52,399 nucleotides of DNA, from the IMG/VR virus record IMGVR_UViG_3300021197_000246, positions 1-52,399 of that record; one strand, 5' to 3'. This document shows positions 43,474 through 52,399 of the stretch, in pieces (the stretch's first letter is position 1; the number at the start of each line of letters is the position of its first letter). The position numbers were made by a program, and so were the translations under genes. The notes beneath the pieces are model-generated. The model was given only the letters and a program-made list of their open reading frames with translations. It was not told the origin of the DNA and did no database searches. The stretch comes from a virus.

Positions 43474-44285
43474 TACGCCTGTGCCTCCAGTTCAGCCATC
43501 ATATCATACATTCGTGCCGCTCCGATATCCCTATCTCCATCGCCTGCGCCACGAACCGCTTTGGCTGTCATTACAAATTCACCGTCAGATAGACGGGCTG
43601 GCACTGAGTCCGAAGTGCCGGTGCCCGGACCCTCAACTTCTCCGCCATGATACATCCGATACTCAAAGCCCGGGTCTCGGACCTCGGCCTTGCGTTTGGT
43701 GTACAACTCAACATCTTCGGGGTTAGCTAGATCAAGCTCTTCGCCCAGATATGTAGTTACAGGAGTTCTTCTCATCTTACCGACAGGGAATGGACGCAGA
43801 GACCCTGCTTCCTCTTCTTCCTCTTCGGTTAGACCAAGCGCAGCCAAAGATCCAAGGCCTGCGGTTGTTAGGAGTGGATTCTCTTTAGCAAAGCCAAGCG
43901 CCTTGTCGAAGAAAGAAGGATCGTTTAATGCTTGAGTGGAAGCATTTTGTGGTGATACAGCAAAGTCCATTGCTGGGTCTACTCCTGGGACACCAATTTG
44001 TGTTGTCGCCTGCGGTAAAATAGAATCTCTTATAAAACCAGGAGAAAAGCTTGAAGTTCCCGCAGGTCCAAAAACCTTTCCAGCACCAAACCCAAGCGCA
44101 CCTCCGATAGCCGCTGTCTTCAAGGCTTCATCAACATCCTGACCTGCAACAAGACCCCCGATCCCAGATCCGAGGGCCGAGTACAATGCTCCGCCAGCGG
44201 GACCACCAAGACCATACCCTATCACCCCACCAATGATAGGTGCGGCGTCCTTGATCTTATCTGTCAGCTTGCTAAAAAGTCCCAT
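43473..44285 (-). CDS. Virion protein with glycine-zipper and DGEFVMTA motif, 270 aa
   Basis: It starts MGLFSKLTDKIKDAAPIIGG and continues with a Gly-zipper hydrophobic segment (VIGYGLGGPAGGALYSALGS, then GIGGLVAGQDVDEALKTAAI). The C-terminus has HGGEVEGPGTGTSDSVPARL then SDGEFVMTAKAVRGAG, which I recall from the ends of phage structural and tape-measure-type proteins. It could insert into host membrane during DNA delivery. It overlaps its neighbours by one base. Confidence 0.6.
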   Translation of the reverse strand: MGLFSKLTDKIKDAAPIIGGVIGYGLGGPAGGALYSALGSGIGGLVAGQDVDEALKTAAIGGALGFGAGKVFGPAGTSSFSPGFIRDSILPQATTQIGVPGVDPAMDFAVSPQNASTQALNDPSFFDKALGFAKENPLLTTAGLGSLAALGLTEEEEEEAGSLRPFPVGKMRRTPVTTYLGEELDLANPEDVELYTKRKAEVRDPGFEYRMYHGGEVEGPGTGTSDSVPARLSDGEFVMTAKAVRGAGDGDRDIGAARMYDMMAELEAQA

Positions 44286-44515
44286 CAGGTCACTACCTTT
44301 ACAGTACCGCTATCATTATACAGTGCGCCGGTTTCAAGTCCAGTTGCACTCGTAGGCAGATTTGTCAGTGTTAGTTTTGTTCCGCGCATCTCTCCGGGGT
44401 TACGCTCCTGTGCAATGAACAGCTCAAGAGAACGAATCAGGTCAGACATATACTGAACCGAATACTCTGTTGGTGCTTCCGGTAGCCTTGGTGGTGCGAT
44501 CTGATTTGATGACAT
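44285..44515 (-). CDS. Small structural protein, 76 aa
   Basis: It starts MSSNQIAPPRLPEAPTEYSV, then QYMSDLIRSLELFIAQERNP, and ends LTLTNLPTSATGLETGALYN with DSGTVKVVT. The TNLPTSATGLETGALY block is a form I recall from small phage structural genes near the gp10-like gene. Helix then beta end; no function beyond probable virion location. Confidence 0.55.
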   Translation of the reverse strand: MSSNQIAPPRLPEAPTEYSVQYMSDLIRSLELFIAQERNPGEMRGTKLTLTNLPTSATGLETGALYNDSGTVKVVT

Positions 44516-46392
44516 TAGCGTCTACCATCCTGTCGTATATCTATGCGTGGGCTACCAAGCTTCCACCTAGCTCCAAGGGCCGAGGACTCAATACGAAGAG
44601 CAAAGGATCTACCACGAGATCGCAAGAACAACTGGTTGGTAAATGTCTCAACCGGCGACGTGGCTGTGCGTATCGTGTCACCCGATGCTGTGTTGTCGAA
44701 GCCCGCACCTGGGAAGTTCCTGGATTTTACAGTAAATGTGGCCTGTGGGCTACTGAGATTTGTTGACCCATCAAACGTAATGTCAGGTATCACTCTACCA
44801 ATGTATGTAAACTTGTCACCATCACCGATGTCCATAGGTGAGGATTCGATGAATGAGTTCATCGCTGACCCGTCGTCGTCGTACCCAAGCTCATGGTTAT
44901 ATATGTATTGATTGCCTGTAGCCAACGGGAAGGATCTAACACCACGGTCAAGCCACGCGGTGCGGGCAAGGTTACCGAAGTACCAGACCTTTTCGGCGTA
45001 GTTGTATATGACATACCTGTCATTATCAGAACTGCTGGCACTAGGGTAATACCACACAACCTCTGAAAACTCAGAGTTAACCCCAGCTACAACCTTGTCT
45101 CGCTGACTTTGATTAAAGTCTAGAAACACCTTGTCTTTTACAGAGCAGGGTAACTGTTGTGTCTGACCCGCATAGATGTAGAAGTTGTCGATACCCATCC
45201 AGTAGACAACGTCTTCTGTACCAACAGCAGCGTTTGGTCCTGCTATCGTGATATTAGAAGCAAGCTGCTGAATACCAAAGGTAAACGGAGGGCCAATAAA
45301 GCGCATAGAACTGAGGGCAGTGTCAGTCCACACCAGTATCTCACGCTTTGTTTCAACGGCTTGCACAAAGGTAGATCCAGAGCCAAGCCTGAGATCTCCT
45401 GCTGTATTTGTTGCTGCCGGATACCAGATCAGTGGGTTCTCTTGATCAGAAAAGCGTATGAGCAACGGGTCTTGTACACCGTTACCTTGATTAGCTGTGT
45501 TGCTTGCATTCAGAGCATCACAGCCAAAAGCAATAACATGCCTATCTTGATCAGAGACAAGCACCTGCTTTGCGACCTGCGGTACGCTGGTCTTTGTACC
45601 GCTGAGTGTAGACAGTTCAACCGCTCTCGTGGACAGGTTATTACTTCTGTCCCAATAGTAAATGTTACTGTCACGAGGGTTGATGAGTAGATCTTCTCCG
45701 AAATTATCGTGTGACCACAGTCTGATCTGCGTGGTTGTAACAAGACCGCTAGATGCTGCATCGCCCCAGCCATCTCTGCTCCATGTACCTGCACCCCAAC
45801 CAGTGCCACCAACCGTTGTATCAAGGCCCACGTTTATTTGATATGCACCAACGGTACTAGATCCACCATTTCCTGTGTCGGAGCTATTAGCTGTAGCAGA
45901 TGCAGTAATCTTGTAACTGTTGGCGTTAACAATCTGTATAATTTGATGTTCAGTGTTTAACACAGCCGCAGTAATGTTGCCTCCAAGACTCGCCGCACCA
46001 GAAAACGTAACAAAGTCGTTCTCGACTGCACCGTGACTAGAGTCTGTCACTGTAACAATTGCACTGCCGTTTGTTGCAGCAAAGGTACAATCTCCTGCAC
46101 TTGTGGTTAAACGTATAGGTGTGATGTCGTTAAAAGACTGACCTTCTTCTATGTAATATTTCAGGTGTGTGCCAATACCAAGATAGTTAGAACCATCAAG
46201 CGCAATCCAGTTGTGCAGCGCACGAGCAGAACCAAGGTATGTTGATGAAGCGTACTTTTCCCAACCACCAATCTTTTCAGGATAGCCAAACCGAAAACGG
46301 ATTTTGTCACAATCCCGCCAGCCGCCTTCGTTGCTGTACGAGGTAACTTCTCTATTTACGCCGGGTCTAAATTGTAACTTTGTAAGAGGCAT
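44515..46392 (-). CDS. P22 gp10-like tail/DNA stabilisation protein, 625 aa
   Basis: It starts MPLTKLQFRPGVNREVTSYS and NEGGWRDCDKIRFRFGYPEK with IGGWEKYA, the start of the phage stabilisation/P22 gp10-like group in marine phages. Then there is a repeat-type insert (about 100-180: TFAATNGSAIVTVTDSSHGA, NDFVTFSGAASLGG, NSYKITASATAN), followed by beta-propeller-like segments (GTHLKYYIEEGQ, DNFYIYAGQTQQ). It closes the tail after DNA packaging. The insert resembles the C-terminal half of the 168-aa protein at 1255-1761. Confidence 0.75.
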   Translation of the reverse strand: MPLTKLQFRPGVNREVTSYSNEGGWRDCDKIRFRFGYPEKIGGWEKYASSTYLGSARALHNWIALDGSNYLGIGTHLKYYIEEGQSFNDITPIRLTTSAGDCTFAATNGSAIVTVTDSSHGAVENDFVTFSGAASLGGNITAAVLNTEHQIIQIVNANSYKITASATANSSDTGNGGSSTVGAYQINVGLDTTVGGTGWGAGTWSRDGWGDAASSGLVTTTQIRLWSHDNFGEDLLINPRDSNIYYWDRSNNLSTRAVELSTLSGTKTSVPQVAKQVLVSDQDRHVIAFGCDALNASNTANQGNGVQDPLLIRFSDQENPLIWYPAATNTAGDLRLGSGSTFVQAVETKREILVWTDTALSSMRFIGPPFTFGIQQLASNITIAGPNAAVGTEDVVYWMGIDNFYIYAGQTQQLPCSVKDKVFLDFNQSQRDKVVAGVNSEFSEVVWYYPSASSSDNDRYVIYNYAEKVWYFGNLARTAWLDRGVRSFPLATGNQYIYNHELGYDDDGSAMNSFIESSPMDIGDGDKFTYIGRVIPDITFDGSTNLSSPQATFTVKSRNFPGAGFDNTASGDTIRTATSPVETFTNQLFLRSRGRSFALRIESSALGARWKLGSPRIDIRQDGRR

Positions 46393-47652
46393 TTACCACA
46401 CCCAAATTTCTACATACCCGGCTTGACCCGCTGTTGAGTTTGAATTACCAGCAGCACCAGCAGCACCATACGAAATAGTTAAAGTCTCTCCACCCACGCT
46501 ATTACCCGTAACGTATTTGTGGACAACTTGCGCTTTTGTTGCAACGGATGGTGGTCCGTCATAGGTGAAGTTACCACCTTGTCCTGCTGTTGATCTACCA
46601 CCTGCCGCGCCAGCGCCAACTATAACATCGCCACCAGTAGAGCCTGAAATAACATCTCTAGTTGATATATCGCTAGTCGTGTAGTGGGCAGCACGACCAC
46701 CTGTAGCAGTTATAGAAATACTCAATGTGCTGTTTGACACCGTAGTGCTACCACCATCTGTACCATCAGCGGTTCCTAATCCACCGCCAGATGCAAACAG
46801 GGTGGTTCCACCACCACCACCGCCACTTGCGCGGATCATAATGGCTTGAGCATCACTTGGTATGCTGTAGTTTCCAGAAGTTAAAATTGTGATGACTTGG
46901 GGATAGCCAGCGATGTTGTTTATTTGGGTTTGCACACTGCTTGTAACGCCGTCTAAATAACCAATCTCTGTGCTTGTTACCGCACTAACGCTTACATCGC
47001 CATTTCCATCAGACACCAAAGCTCTTGATGCGGTAAGATTTGCCATTTTACTAAATGCTATAGCCGCTCCAGAGGCCACACTCGCGTTTACCACAGCATC
47101 ACTGGCCAGCTTTGCGGCTGTTACAGCATCATCAGCAATAGCAGCGGTATCTACAGCATCATTAGCTAACTCTGAAGCGCCCACTGCGTCAGCGGCTATC
47201 TTTGCAGAAGTGATTGCGCTGTCATTTATTTGTGAGGTATTTACAGTAAATGTTGTAACCGCCGCGCTTGAACCCGCACCATCAGCAAAAATCCAAGCCA
47301 TATCTCCATTTGCGACACCAGCATTTCCGCCACTGCCTTGTGTAAACGTAGCTGTTTGCCCAGAACCATTCTTAACAAGATACAGTTTGTCTTGATCATT
47401 AGGACTTATAGTGATCGTGTTGGTTCCGCTAGGCGAACCACCAAGAACAAGAACTTTAAAATGACCATCAGACAAAGAGCCGTCTGATGTCGTCAAAGTA
47501 TGTGTTGTACCAGACAAGGCAATCGCCCCAACGCCGTTGAGTGCGCGGTCTATGATGTCAAAGTTCGTATTAGTGGTATCGCCCCATGTACCCGACTGTT
47601 CGCCGGAGCCGGGTTTTTCTATGCCACTGTTTACTGTGTATGTACTAGCCAT
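46393..47652 (-). CDS. Tail fibre with Gly-rich tip, 419 aa
   Basis: The N-terminus MASTYTVNSGIEKPGSGEQS and GTWGDTTNTNFDIIDRALNG is the typical anchor of marine phage fibres. Repeats of S/A-I-x-DDAV type (SAKIAADAVGASELANDAVD, TAAIADDAVTAAKLASDAVV) form a coiled trimer. The end (about 260-419) is a Gly-rich domain (SGGGGGGTTLFASGGGLGTA) with hydrophobic strands, similar in idea to polyglycine-type receptor-binding tips of T4-like phages. Probably host recognition. Confidence 0.75.
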   Translation of the reverse strand: MASTYTVNSGIEKPGSGEQSGTWGDTTNTNFDIIDRALNGVGAIALSGTTHTLTTSDGSLSDGHFKVLVLGGSPSGTNTITISPNDQDKLYLVKNGSGQTATFTQGSGGNAGVANGDMAWIFADGAGSSAAVTTFTVNTSQINDSAITSAKIAADAVGASELANDAVDTAAIADDAVTAAKLASDAVVNASVASGAAIAFSKMANLTASRALVSDGNGDVSVSAVTSTEIGYLDGVTSSVQTQINNIAGYPQVITILTSGNYSIPSDAQAIMIRASGGGGGGTTLFASGGGLGTADGTDGGSTTVSNSTLSISITATGGRAAHYTTSDISTRDVISGSTGGDVIVGAGAAGGRSTAGQGGNFTYDGPPSVATKAQVVHKYVTGNSVGGETLTISYGAAGAAGNSNSTAGQAGYVEIWVW

Positions 47653-48426
47653 TTAGACCACCTCTTCTGTCCACTGGTTTACTGTACCACCAGCATTGAT
47701 TTCTGTCCACGAGTCGCCCGTGTGACTTATTGCCGACCAGTTAGGTGTACCACCGGGATCAATCGGCACCCACAACAAACCACCGTCTGTTGTCATTACA
47801 AATAAGAACGTCATACTGCTTGCGCCTGATGCGACAAGACTAGCTGCTGTTGTTTGCGTAAAGGATGCAACCAGTTCTGCTACAGCAGATCTTACAAGAA
47901 CCCCGTCAGTGTCTTGCGAGAATACAAACTCTATGCCAGACGAGCCAGATAAAACGATATTACCCGTGCTAGTTTGGGTAAAGTTAAAGTCCAGAGTAGA
48001 CACGCCAACCTTAATTACATTTCCGTTTGCAGACTGAACAAACAGGAAGTCAGCTTCGGAAACGGCACTAGCTATACGAATAGCTGTCGAGGTCTGCGTG
48101 AAGTTAGCGTCCATAGACGCATCAGCTTCCTTGACCCTATTGGCTGCGGTGGTCTGGGTAAAGTTAGCGTCCATTTCAGATACGCCAACACCGATATACG
48201 TCCCAGTGGTAGTCTGCGTAAAGTTAGCATCTATTTCAATATTGCCAACAAGTATGCCACTAGCTGCATGAAGTTTGCTAAAGGTGCCAATCATGTGAGA
48301 GACACCAGAAAACACACCTATCCCGTTAGAGGTTTGAGTAAAGTTAGCGTCCATAGTCTGAACGCCTTCTCTAATTATCCCCTGCCCTGCAAACGGTAGT
48401 TCTGCAAAAGCGGCTTCGGCAAACAT
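47653..48426 (-). CDS. Beta-solenoid-like repeat protein, about eleven 20-aa repeats
   Basis: The 257-residue protein consists mainly of exact 20-residue repeats related to MDANFTQTTxGxxIxxGVSE. Ten clear units run from about residue 25 to 224, and the first 24 residues resemble a worn eleventh (ELPFAGQGIIREGVQ). The regular length suggests a solenoid or a stacked fibre shaft. A short Trp-rich end (WSAISHTGDSWTEI) follows. It sits between two fibre genes and is likely part of a tail appendage. Confidence 0.7.
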   Translation of the reverse strand: MFAEAAFAELPFAGQGIIREGVQTMDANFTQTSNGIGVFSGVSHMIGTFSKLHAASGILVGNIEIDANFTQTTTGTYIGVGVSEMDANFTQTTAANRVKEADASMDANFTQTSTAIRIASAVSEADFLFVQSANGNVIKVGVSTLDFNFTQTSTGNIVLSGSSGIEFVFSQDTDGVLVRSAVAELVASFTQTTAASLVASGASSMTFLFVMTTDGGLLWVPIDPGGTPNWSAISHTGDSWTEINAGGTVNQWTEEVV

Positions 48427-48671
48427 TAGCTTGCTGTGTAGCCCTGACCAGCCGTGATAGCAGCATTAACCGCTGTCATGTCTTCTGTAGTCCAGTAGTC
48501 TTTAGCTACCATCAGTTGCAGATGCTCAACATTGCGGTCTACGCAACCCTGACGCTCCTCTGCATCATCATCTGCCATTGCATTACCTGCAATAACGTCT
48601 GTGATGAGTTGCACGGAATGACCCATAGCTGTGTAATTCTGTGCGATTTGTTCTGTTGTAAGTTCGTCCAT
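48426..48671 (-). CDS. Small helical protein between fibre genes, 81 aa
   Basis: I chose ATG 48669-48671 with CAGGAG upstream. It starts MDELTTEQIAQNYTAMGHSV then QLITDVIAGNAMADDDAEER, with a helix QGCVDRNVEHLQLMVAKDYW. It could be a fibre assembly partner (chaperone-like), given its place between fibres. Unknown otherwise. Confidence 0.55.
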   Translation of the reverse strand: MDELTTEQIAQNYTAMGHSVQLITDVIAGNAMADDDAEERQGCVDRNVEHLQLMVAKDYWTTEDMTAVNAAITAGQGYTAS

Positions 48672-48687
48672 TTTAATCTCCTGTAAG

Positions 48688-51336
48688 TTAGGACTCAAGT
48701 GCTGCGACTTTCGTCTCCAGCGTTTCAATTCTTGTCATAGCTTCTTGCAAGGCTTTGACTGCTTTCATATACAGCACAGAATATTTGACTGTTTTAATAT
48801 CCCTGTCCTCGCCTTCGTCATACGCTGTTGCAACTAACCCAGCACTGACTTGTTCAATTTCTTGAGCGACAACACCAAGCATTTTTGGGTCAGTATCATC
48901 TTGCTCATTGAAGTGAAATTTGCGAACACTAATTGCTTTTATGTCATCCCACTGTGATGCTGCGTCAGTTATGTTCTTTTTAACAGTCTCATCCGAAATA
49001 GCACCGTAGCTATTATTCGTGTTTTCAACATTACCGCTATCACGAACTATAAACCGATTTGCTCCTGCACCAGTATTGTAATATCTAAATGCGTTAAAAG
49101 TGCTGTTTGATGTATTTCGTTCAGCGTATAATAAAAAAGCAGTTGACGTATAGCTTGTGCTGTCGGACTCAAGCAAAAGAAGATTTGAGTTTGCTGTTGA
49201 CCCTGTGTTGTGAATCTTCCACCTGCTGTTGGCGTTATCATAATACATACGCGGATTGCCATCACCATCTGACAACACAATGTTGTTGTTGGATGTACGA
49301 ATGTCTAGGCTACCCTGATTTCCGTTATAGCTTCCAAGAATAGTATTGTTATTACCGCTAGTTACTTCATCGCCAGATTGGTAGCCTACAAAACAATTCT
49401 TATAACCAGTGTTGCTATACCCAGCCTCAACACCTGCGAACATATTTTGTCCATTAGTTGATTGGCTATACCCTGCTCTATATCCTATTGCTGTAGAATT
49501 AGCCCCCGTTGTGTTAGCTTGAAGGCTGTTCCAACCAACTGACGTGTTATTACTACCCGTAGTGTTTACACCAAGAGCAGAACCACCAATACCCGTGTTA
49601 TAATTTGCAGTGGTGTTCGCGTCTAGAGTAGCTTGACCAACAGCCGTGTTCTGTGTGCCAGTGGTGTTCACTTTAAGTGCCGCTGTTCCAACAGCCGTAT
49701 TAGAATCTGCTGTAGTGTTAGCTTTGAGAGCCTCTCTACCGCAAGCAGTATTGTTTGCTCCCGTAGTGTTTGCACCTAATGCGTTTTCACCGATAGCCGT
49801 TATGGCACCCCCCGTAGTATTTGCGTCTGCCGCAAGATAACCAAACGCAGCATTAGATGTTCCAGTGGTATTTGATAGAAGTGCATTATAACCCACAGCC
49901 GCATTTGAATGACCAGTAGTATTCGCTTGCATTGCGGCATAGCCCATACCAGTATTGTTGGCACCAGTGGTGGTATTCAACAGAGCGTTTACACCGACAG
50001 CATTGTTACCACTAGCCGTAGTGTTTGCACTCAGAGCGTTTTGACCTACAGCTACGTTGCTTCCTCCAGTGGTATTTGCATCAAGAGCCTGATAACCAAC
50101 AGCAACATTGCTATCGCCTGTAGTATTTGTGACTAAAGCGTTGTACCCAACAGCGACATTGCTTGTCCCTGTTGTGTTTGAAATCATCGCAGATGACCCG
50201 ACAGCCGTGTTGTTACTTGCAGTCGTATTTGCACTTAGAGCAGCCCATCCTAATGCAGTATTAGCTTGTGCTGTTGTCGCTGCATCCAAAGCATAAGAAC
50301 CAACAGCTACGTTTCTGTAGCCTGTCGTTAGTGCGGCAGCAGATTGATGCCCAACAGCAGTATTTTCACCAACAGCACTTCCAGTGGTCAAAGCTCCTAA
50401 TGCATTCTTGCCAACCCCTACATTATTAGGGGCTGTTGTAGAAGCATCCATAGCTTTATGACCGATGGCTATGTTATTGCCAGCCGTAGTGTTCGCGGCT
50501 AGTGCCAACTCACCAAGTGCGACATTACTGCTTCCAGTAGTATTTGCTCCAAGAGCATTAACTCCAACAGCGACACTACTAACCCCTGTAGTGTTTGCAT
50601 CAGCGGCTGCGTATCCAACAGCGGTTATGTTTGAGCCAGTGGTGTTTGCTCCTAGTGCTAAATAACCAACGCCCGTGTTGGCGCTTGCTGTTGTCTGCTG
50701 AAACGCTACGCCGTAACCAAGAAACGTATTATTAGCCCCTGTTGTTACTGCATCTCCAGCATCGGCGCCTACTGCGGTGTTGTTGTTTGCTGTGGTTGCA
50801 CTGGATAAAGCTAACCGCCCAACAGCGACATTGTTTGTGCCAGTGGTGTTTGCGGTGAGTGCGTTATAGCCAACGCCTGTGTTGTTGCTTGCGGTAGTGT
50901 TAGCACCAAGTGAATCCTTGCCTACAGCCACGTTGTTGCTTGCTGTTGTCAAAGCATCCAGAGAACCTTGTCCAACAGCCACGTTGTTTGTTCCTGTTGT
51001 AGCTGTGAACAATGCGTTCTGACCTACGGCAACATTTAACCCGCCTGTGGTAAGGTTCGTTCCAGCAAAAGAACCGATGGCAGTATTCTGTCCAGCAGAA
51101 GTATTATCTGTTAAAGCAGAGGCACCTACAGCGGTGTTGTTACCACCAGACAATGACCCATCATCAAGTGCGGCATCACCCAATGCTACGTTGTTGCTGC
51201 CTGTCGGATAGTTACCGTCCAGCTTAACTGTCCCGCTATCCTGCGAGATGTTACCGCCAATGGTTATGTTATCTACGGTAACGGTGCCTGAAAAATCCTT
51301 GTCGGCGGCATCAGCGAGATCTCTTGCTCTGGTCAT
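48688..51336 (-). CDS. Tail fibre with YadA-like repeats and S74 chaperone end, 882 aa
   Basis: After an N-terminal MTRARDLADAADKDFSGTVT, more than thirty 17-residue repeats related to NNTAVGxxALxANTTGS follow, as in trimeric autotransporter heads, which form a left-handed beta-roll trimer. The end carries a Peptidase_S74-type intramolecular chaperone: AISDETVKKNITD (Ser and Lys of the cleavage dyad), then VRKFHFNEQDDTDPKMLGVV and AQEIEQV, and a final coiled coil. The trimer cuts off this end itself after folding. It overlaps the next fibre fragment by one base. Confidence 0.85.
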   Translation of the reverse strand: MTRARDLADAADKDFSGTVTVDNITIGGNISQDSGTVKLDGNYPTGSNNVALGDAALDDGSLSGGNNTAVGASALTDNTSAGQNTAIGSFAGTNLTTGGLNVAVGQNALFTATTGTNNVAVGQGSLDALTTASNNVAVGKDSLGANTTASNNTGVGYNALTANTTGTNNVAVGRLALSSATTANNNTAVGADAGDAVTTGANNTFLGYGVAFQQTTASANTGVGYLALGANTTGSNITAVGYAAADANTTGVSSVAVGVNALGANTTGSSNVALGELALAANTTAGNNIAIGHKAMDASTTAPNNVGVGKNALGALTTGSAVGENTAVGHQSAAALTTGYRNVAVGSYALDAATTAQANTALGWAALSANTTASNNTAVGSSAMISNTTGTSNVAVGYNALVTNTTGDSNVAVGYQALDANTTGGSNVAVGQNALSANTTASGNNAVGVNALLNTTTGANNTGMGYAAMQANTTGHSNAAVGYNALLSNTTGTSNAAFGYLAADANTTGGAITAIGENALGANTTGANNTACGREALKANTTADSNTAVGTAALKVNTTGTQNTAVGQATLDANTTANYNTGIGGSALGVNTTGSNNTSVGWNSLQANTTGANSTAIGYRAGYSQSTNGQNMFAGVEAGYSNTGYKNCFVGYQSGDEVTSGNNNTILGSYNGNQGSLDIRTSNNNIVLSDGDGNPRMYYDNANSRWKIHNTGSTANSNLLLLESDSTSYTSTAFLLYAERNTSNSTFNAFRYYNTGAGANRFIVRDSGNVENTNNSYGAISDETVKKNITDAASQWDDIKAISVRKFHFNEQDDTDPKMLGVVAQEIEQVSAGLVATAYDEGEDRDIKTVKYSVLYMKAVKALQEAMTRIETLETKVAALES

Positions 51337-52399
51337 TATTTCGCCTCCAACGTAGCTATACGAGCCTCAAGTGCATCGTTCTTTGCCGATAATTCTTGTA
51401 ATGCTTTTACCAAGACAGGCACCAATGCCTCACCCTGATACTTCAAGCAATCTTCAAATTCGTCATCAATGATTACATTGTCTGAGCCTTCAAGAGCCAA
51501 AACTTCTTGTGCAAGGAAGCCATACTTTTTTGGCCCTGCTTTTGTAGTTGGGGCATCTCTGCTTTCGTTATAGTAAAACGAAACTGGTCGCAGTTGATTT
51601 ACAAACGAAATGCCTCTGTCACTGTCAATATCTGCAATATCTGTTTTATCTCGCTGGTCTGATGTAACAGCTATGCTCGTTTTGACATACGCATTGGTGA
51701 TATTGTTGTGACCAAGAATAAGTCGGTTGCTTTCCGTAGTGACATTTAAAACAGCATCTGCGCCAGATACCTCACCTATAGCTACGTTACCTGCTCCTGT
51801 TGTGCAGTTTGCTAAAGAGCCAGTTCCTATAGCAGTGTTGTTATTAGCAGTGGTGTTCAAATTTAAAGCAAAATAGCCCAACGCTACATTGTTTGCGCCA
51901 GTGGTGTTTGCGTTCAAAGCAGACGTGCCTACAGCAGTGTTGTTACCTGCGGTAGTGTTGTTCCGTAACGCTCCTGCACCTACAGCGACACTGTTGCTCC
52001 CCGTGGTGTTGGCTTTTAAAGCATTTTTGCCCAAAGCGGCGTGTTGTTCGCCAGTGGTGTTTACGTTCAAAGCCTCAGCACCCACTGCTGTATTAGATGC
52101 GCCAGTGGTGTTTTCTGTCAGCGCGGCAACACCTACAGCAGTATTATTTGAACCCGTTGTATTTTTCTGTAACGCCCCACCATTTGATTCATCATTGCCA
52201 CCGACACCTACGTTTGCGCTGCCTGTGGTGTTTTCGCGCAAAACATACGAGCCAATAGCTGTAACGTGACCCGTTGTATTTGCCGTGCCAGCCTCGTAGC
52301 CAACCGCTGTATTTCGTGACGCAGTGGTGTTAGCATCAAGAGCAAGTGCGCCAACAGCCGTGTTCTGTGTGCCAGTGGTGTTTGCGACAAGTGCAGACC
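51336..52399 (-). CDS. Tail fibre C-terminal part with S74 end, cut by right window edge
   Basis: The frame is open through base 52399, so the N-terminus is missing; 353 codons are visible. It begins with the same 17-residue repeats (NTAVGALALDANTTAS, NTAVGYEAGTANTTGH and so on), and ends with a second S74 domain: VTSDQRDKTDIADIDSDRGI then VNQLRPVSFYYNES and YGFLAQEVLALEG, plus a coiled coil. Its frame joins the fibre start at 1-163 in frame if the window closes into a circle. Then both would be one gene of about 408 residues. Confidence 0.75.
   Translation of the reverse strand, partial: SALVANTTGTQNTAVGALALDANTTASRNTAVGYEAGTANTTGHVTAIGSYVLRENTTGSANVGVGGNDESNGGALQKNTTGSNNTAVGVAALTENTTGASNTAVGAEALNVNTTGEQHAALGKNALKANTTGSNSVAVGAGALRNNTTAGNNTAVGTSALNANTTGANNVALGYFALNLNTTANNNTAIGTGSLANCTTGAGNVAIGEVSGADAVLNVTTESNRLILGHNNITNAYVKTSIAVTSDQRDKTDIADIDSDRGISFVNQLRPVSFYYNESRDAPTTKAGPKKYGFLAQEVLALEGSDNVIIDDEFEDCLKYQGEALVPVLVKALQELSAKNDALEARIATLEAK

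Noticed and set aside
48900-52399. Regular 51-base repeats that might be read as a CRISPR array.
   Set aside because: They are coding repeats (17 residues each) of YadA-like fibres, without conserved repeat/variable spacer structure and without cas genes.

Overview
The window looks like a complete or nearly complete genome of a lytic-type tailed bacteriophage (Caudoviricetes), most likely a marine podovirus. Evidence: it holds terminase large and small subunits, a portal, a scaffold, a Mu gpT-like major capsid protein, P22/SU10-type head-tail adaptors, a P22 gp10-like tail protein, several tail fibres with self-cleaving S74 ends, large internal-virion-type proteins, holins, a GH24 lysozyme and a family A DNA polymerase. 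No tail tube, sheath or integrase was recognised. Many small proteins are of kinds I associate with uncultured marine phages, which suggests an aquatic, probably alphaproteobacterial, host (inference).

Layout. Positions 1-17,647 are all minus strand: TerL, a run of short genes sharing a C-terminal peptide, portal, holins, co-chaperonin, scaffold, capsid, many small basic proteins, adaptors, and the start of a fibre gene cut by the left edge. Positions 17,925-35,947 are mainly plus strand: small regulatory and hypothetical genes, then SNF2-type helicase, RHH protein, SSB, AEP primase, UvrD helicase, DUF6378 protein and PolA. Three minus-strand genes interrupt this block: a VRR-NUC-like nuclease, TerS, and a second PD-(D/E)XK nuclease. 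Positions 35,993-52,399 are minus strand again: lysozyme, internal virion proteins, gp10-like protein and fibres. The fibre reading frame is open at the right edge and meets the fibre start at the left edge in frame. A circular map would therefore have one rightward early block and one leftward late block that wraps around the ends.

The most striking RNA feature is a perfect type III hammerhead ribozyme at 18,413-18,463, between two early genes and just upstream of a winged-helix gene. Other structured RNAs are a compact pseudoknot (19,231-19,259), a hairpin plus long-range pseudoknot leader (28,318-28,414), and four consecutive hairpins before the primase gene (30,128-30,311). The region 21,655-22,007 looks like a control and origin centre: tandem 9-bp iterons and an A-rich tract lie between two divergent 24-bp copies of a T7/SP6-promoter-like element, although no phage RNA polymerase gene is visible.

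Functionally, the early block regulates and replicates the DNA, using its own primase, helicases, SSB and polymerase. The late block packages DNA into a capsid that is probably folded with help from a phage GroES, assembles a short tail with several fibres, and lyses the cell.
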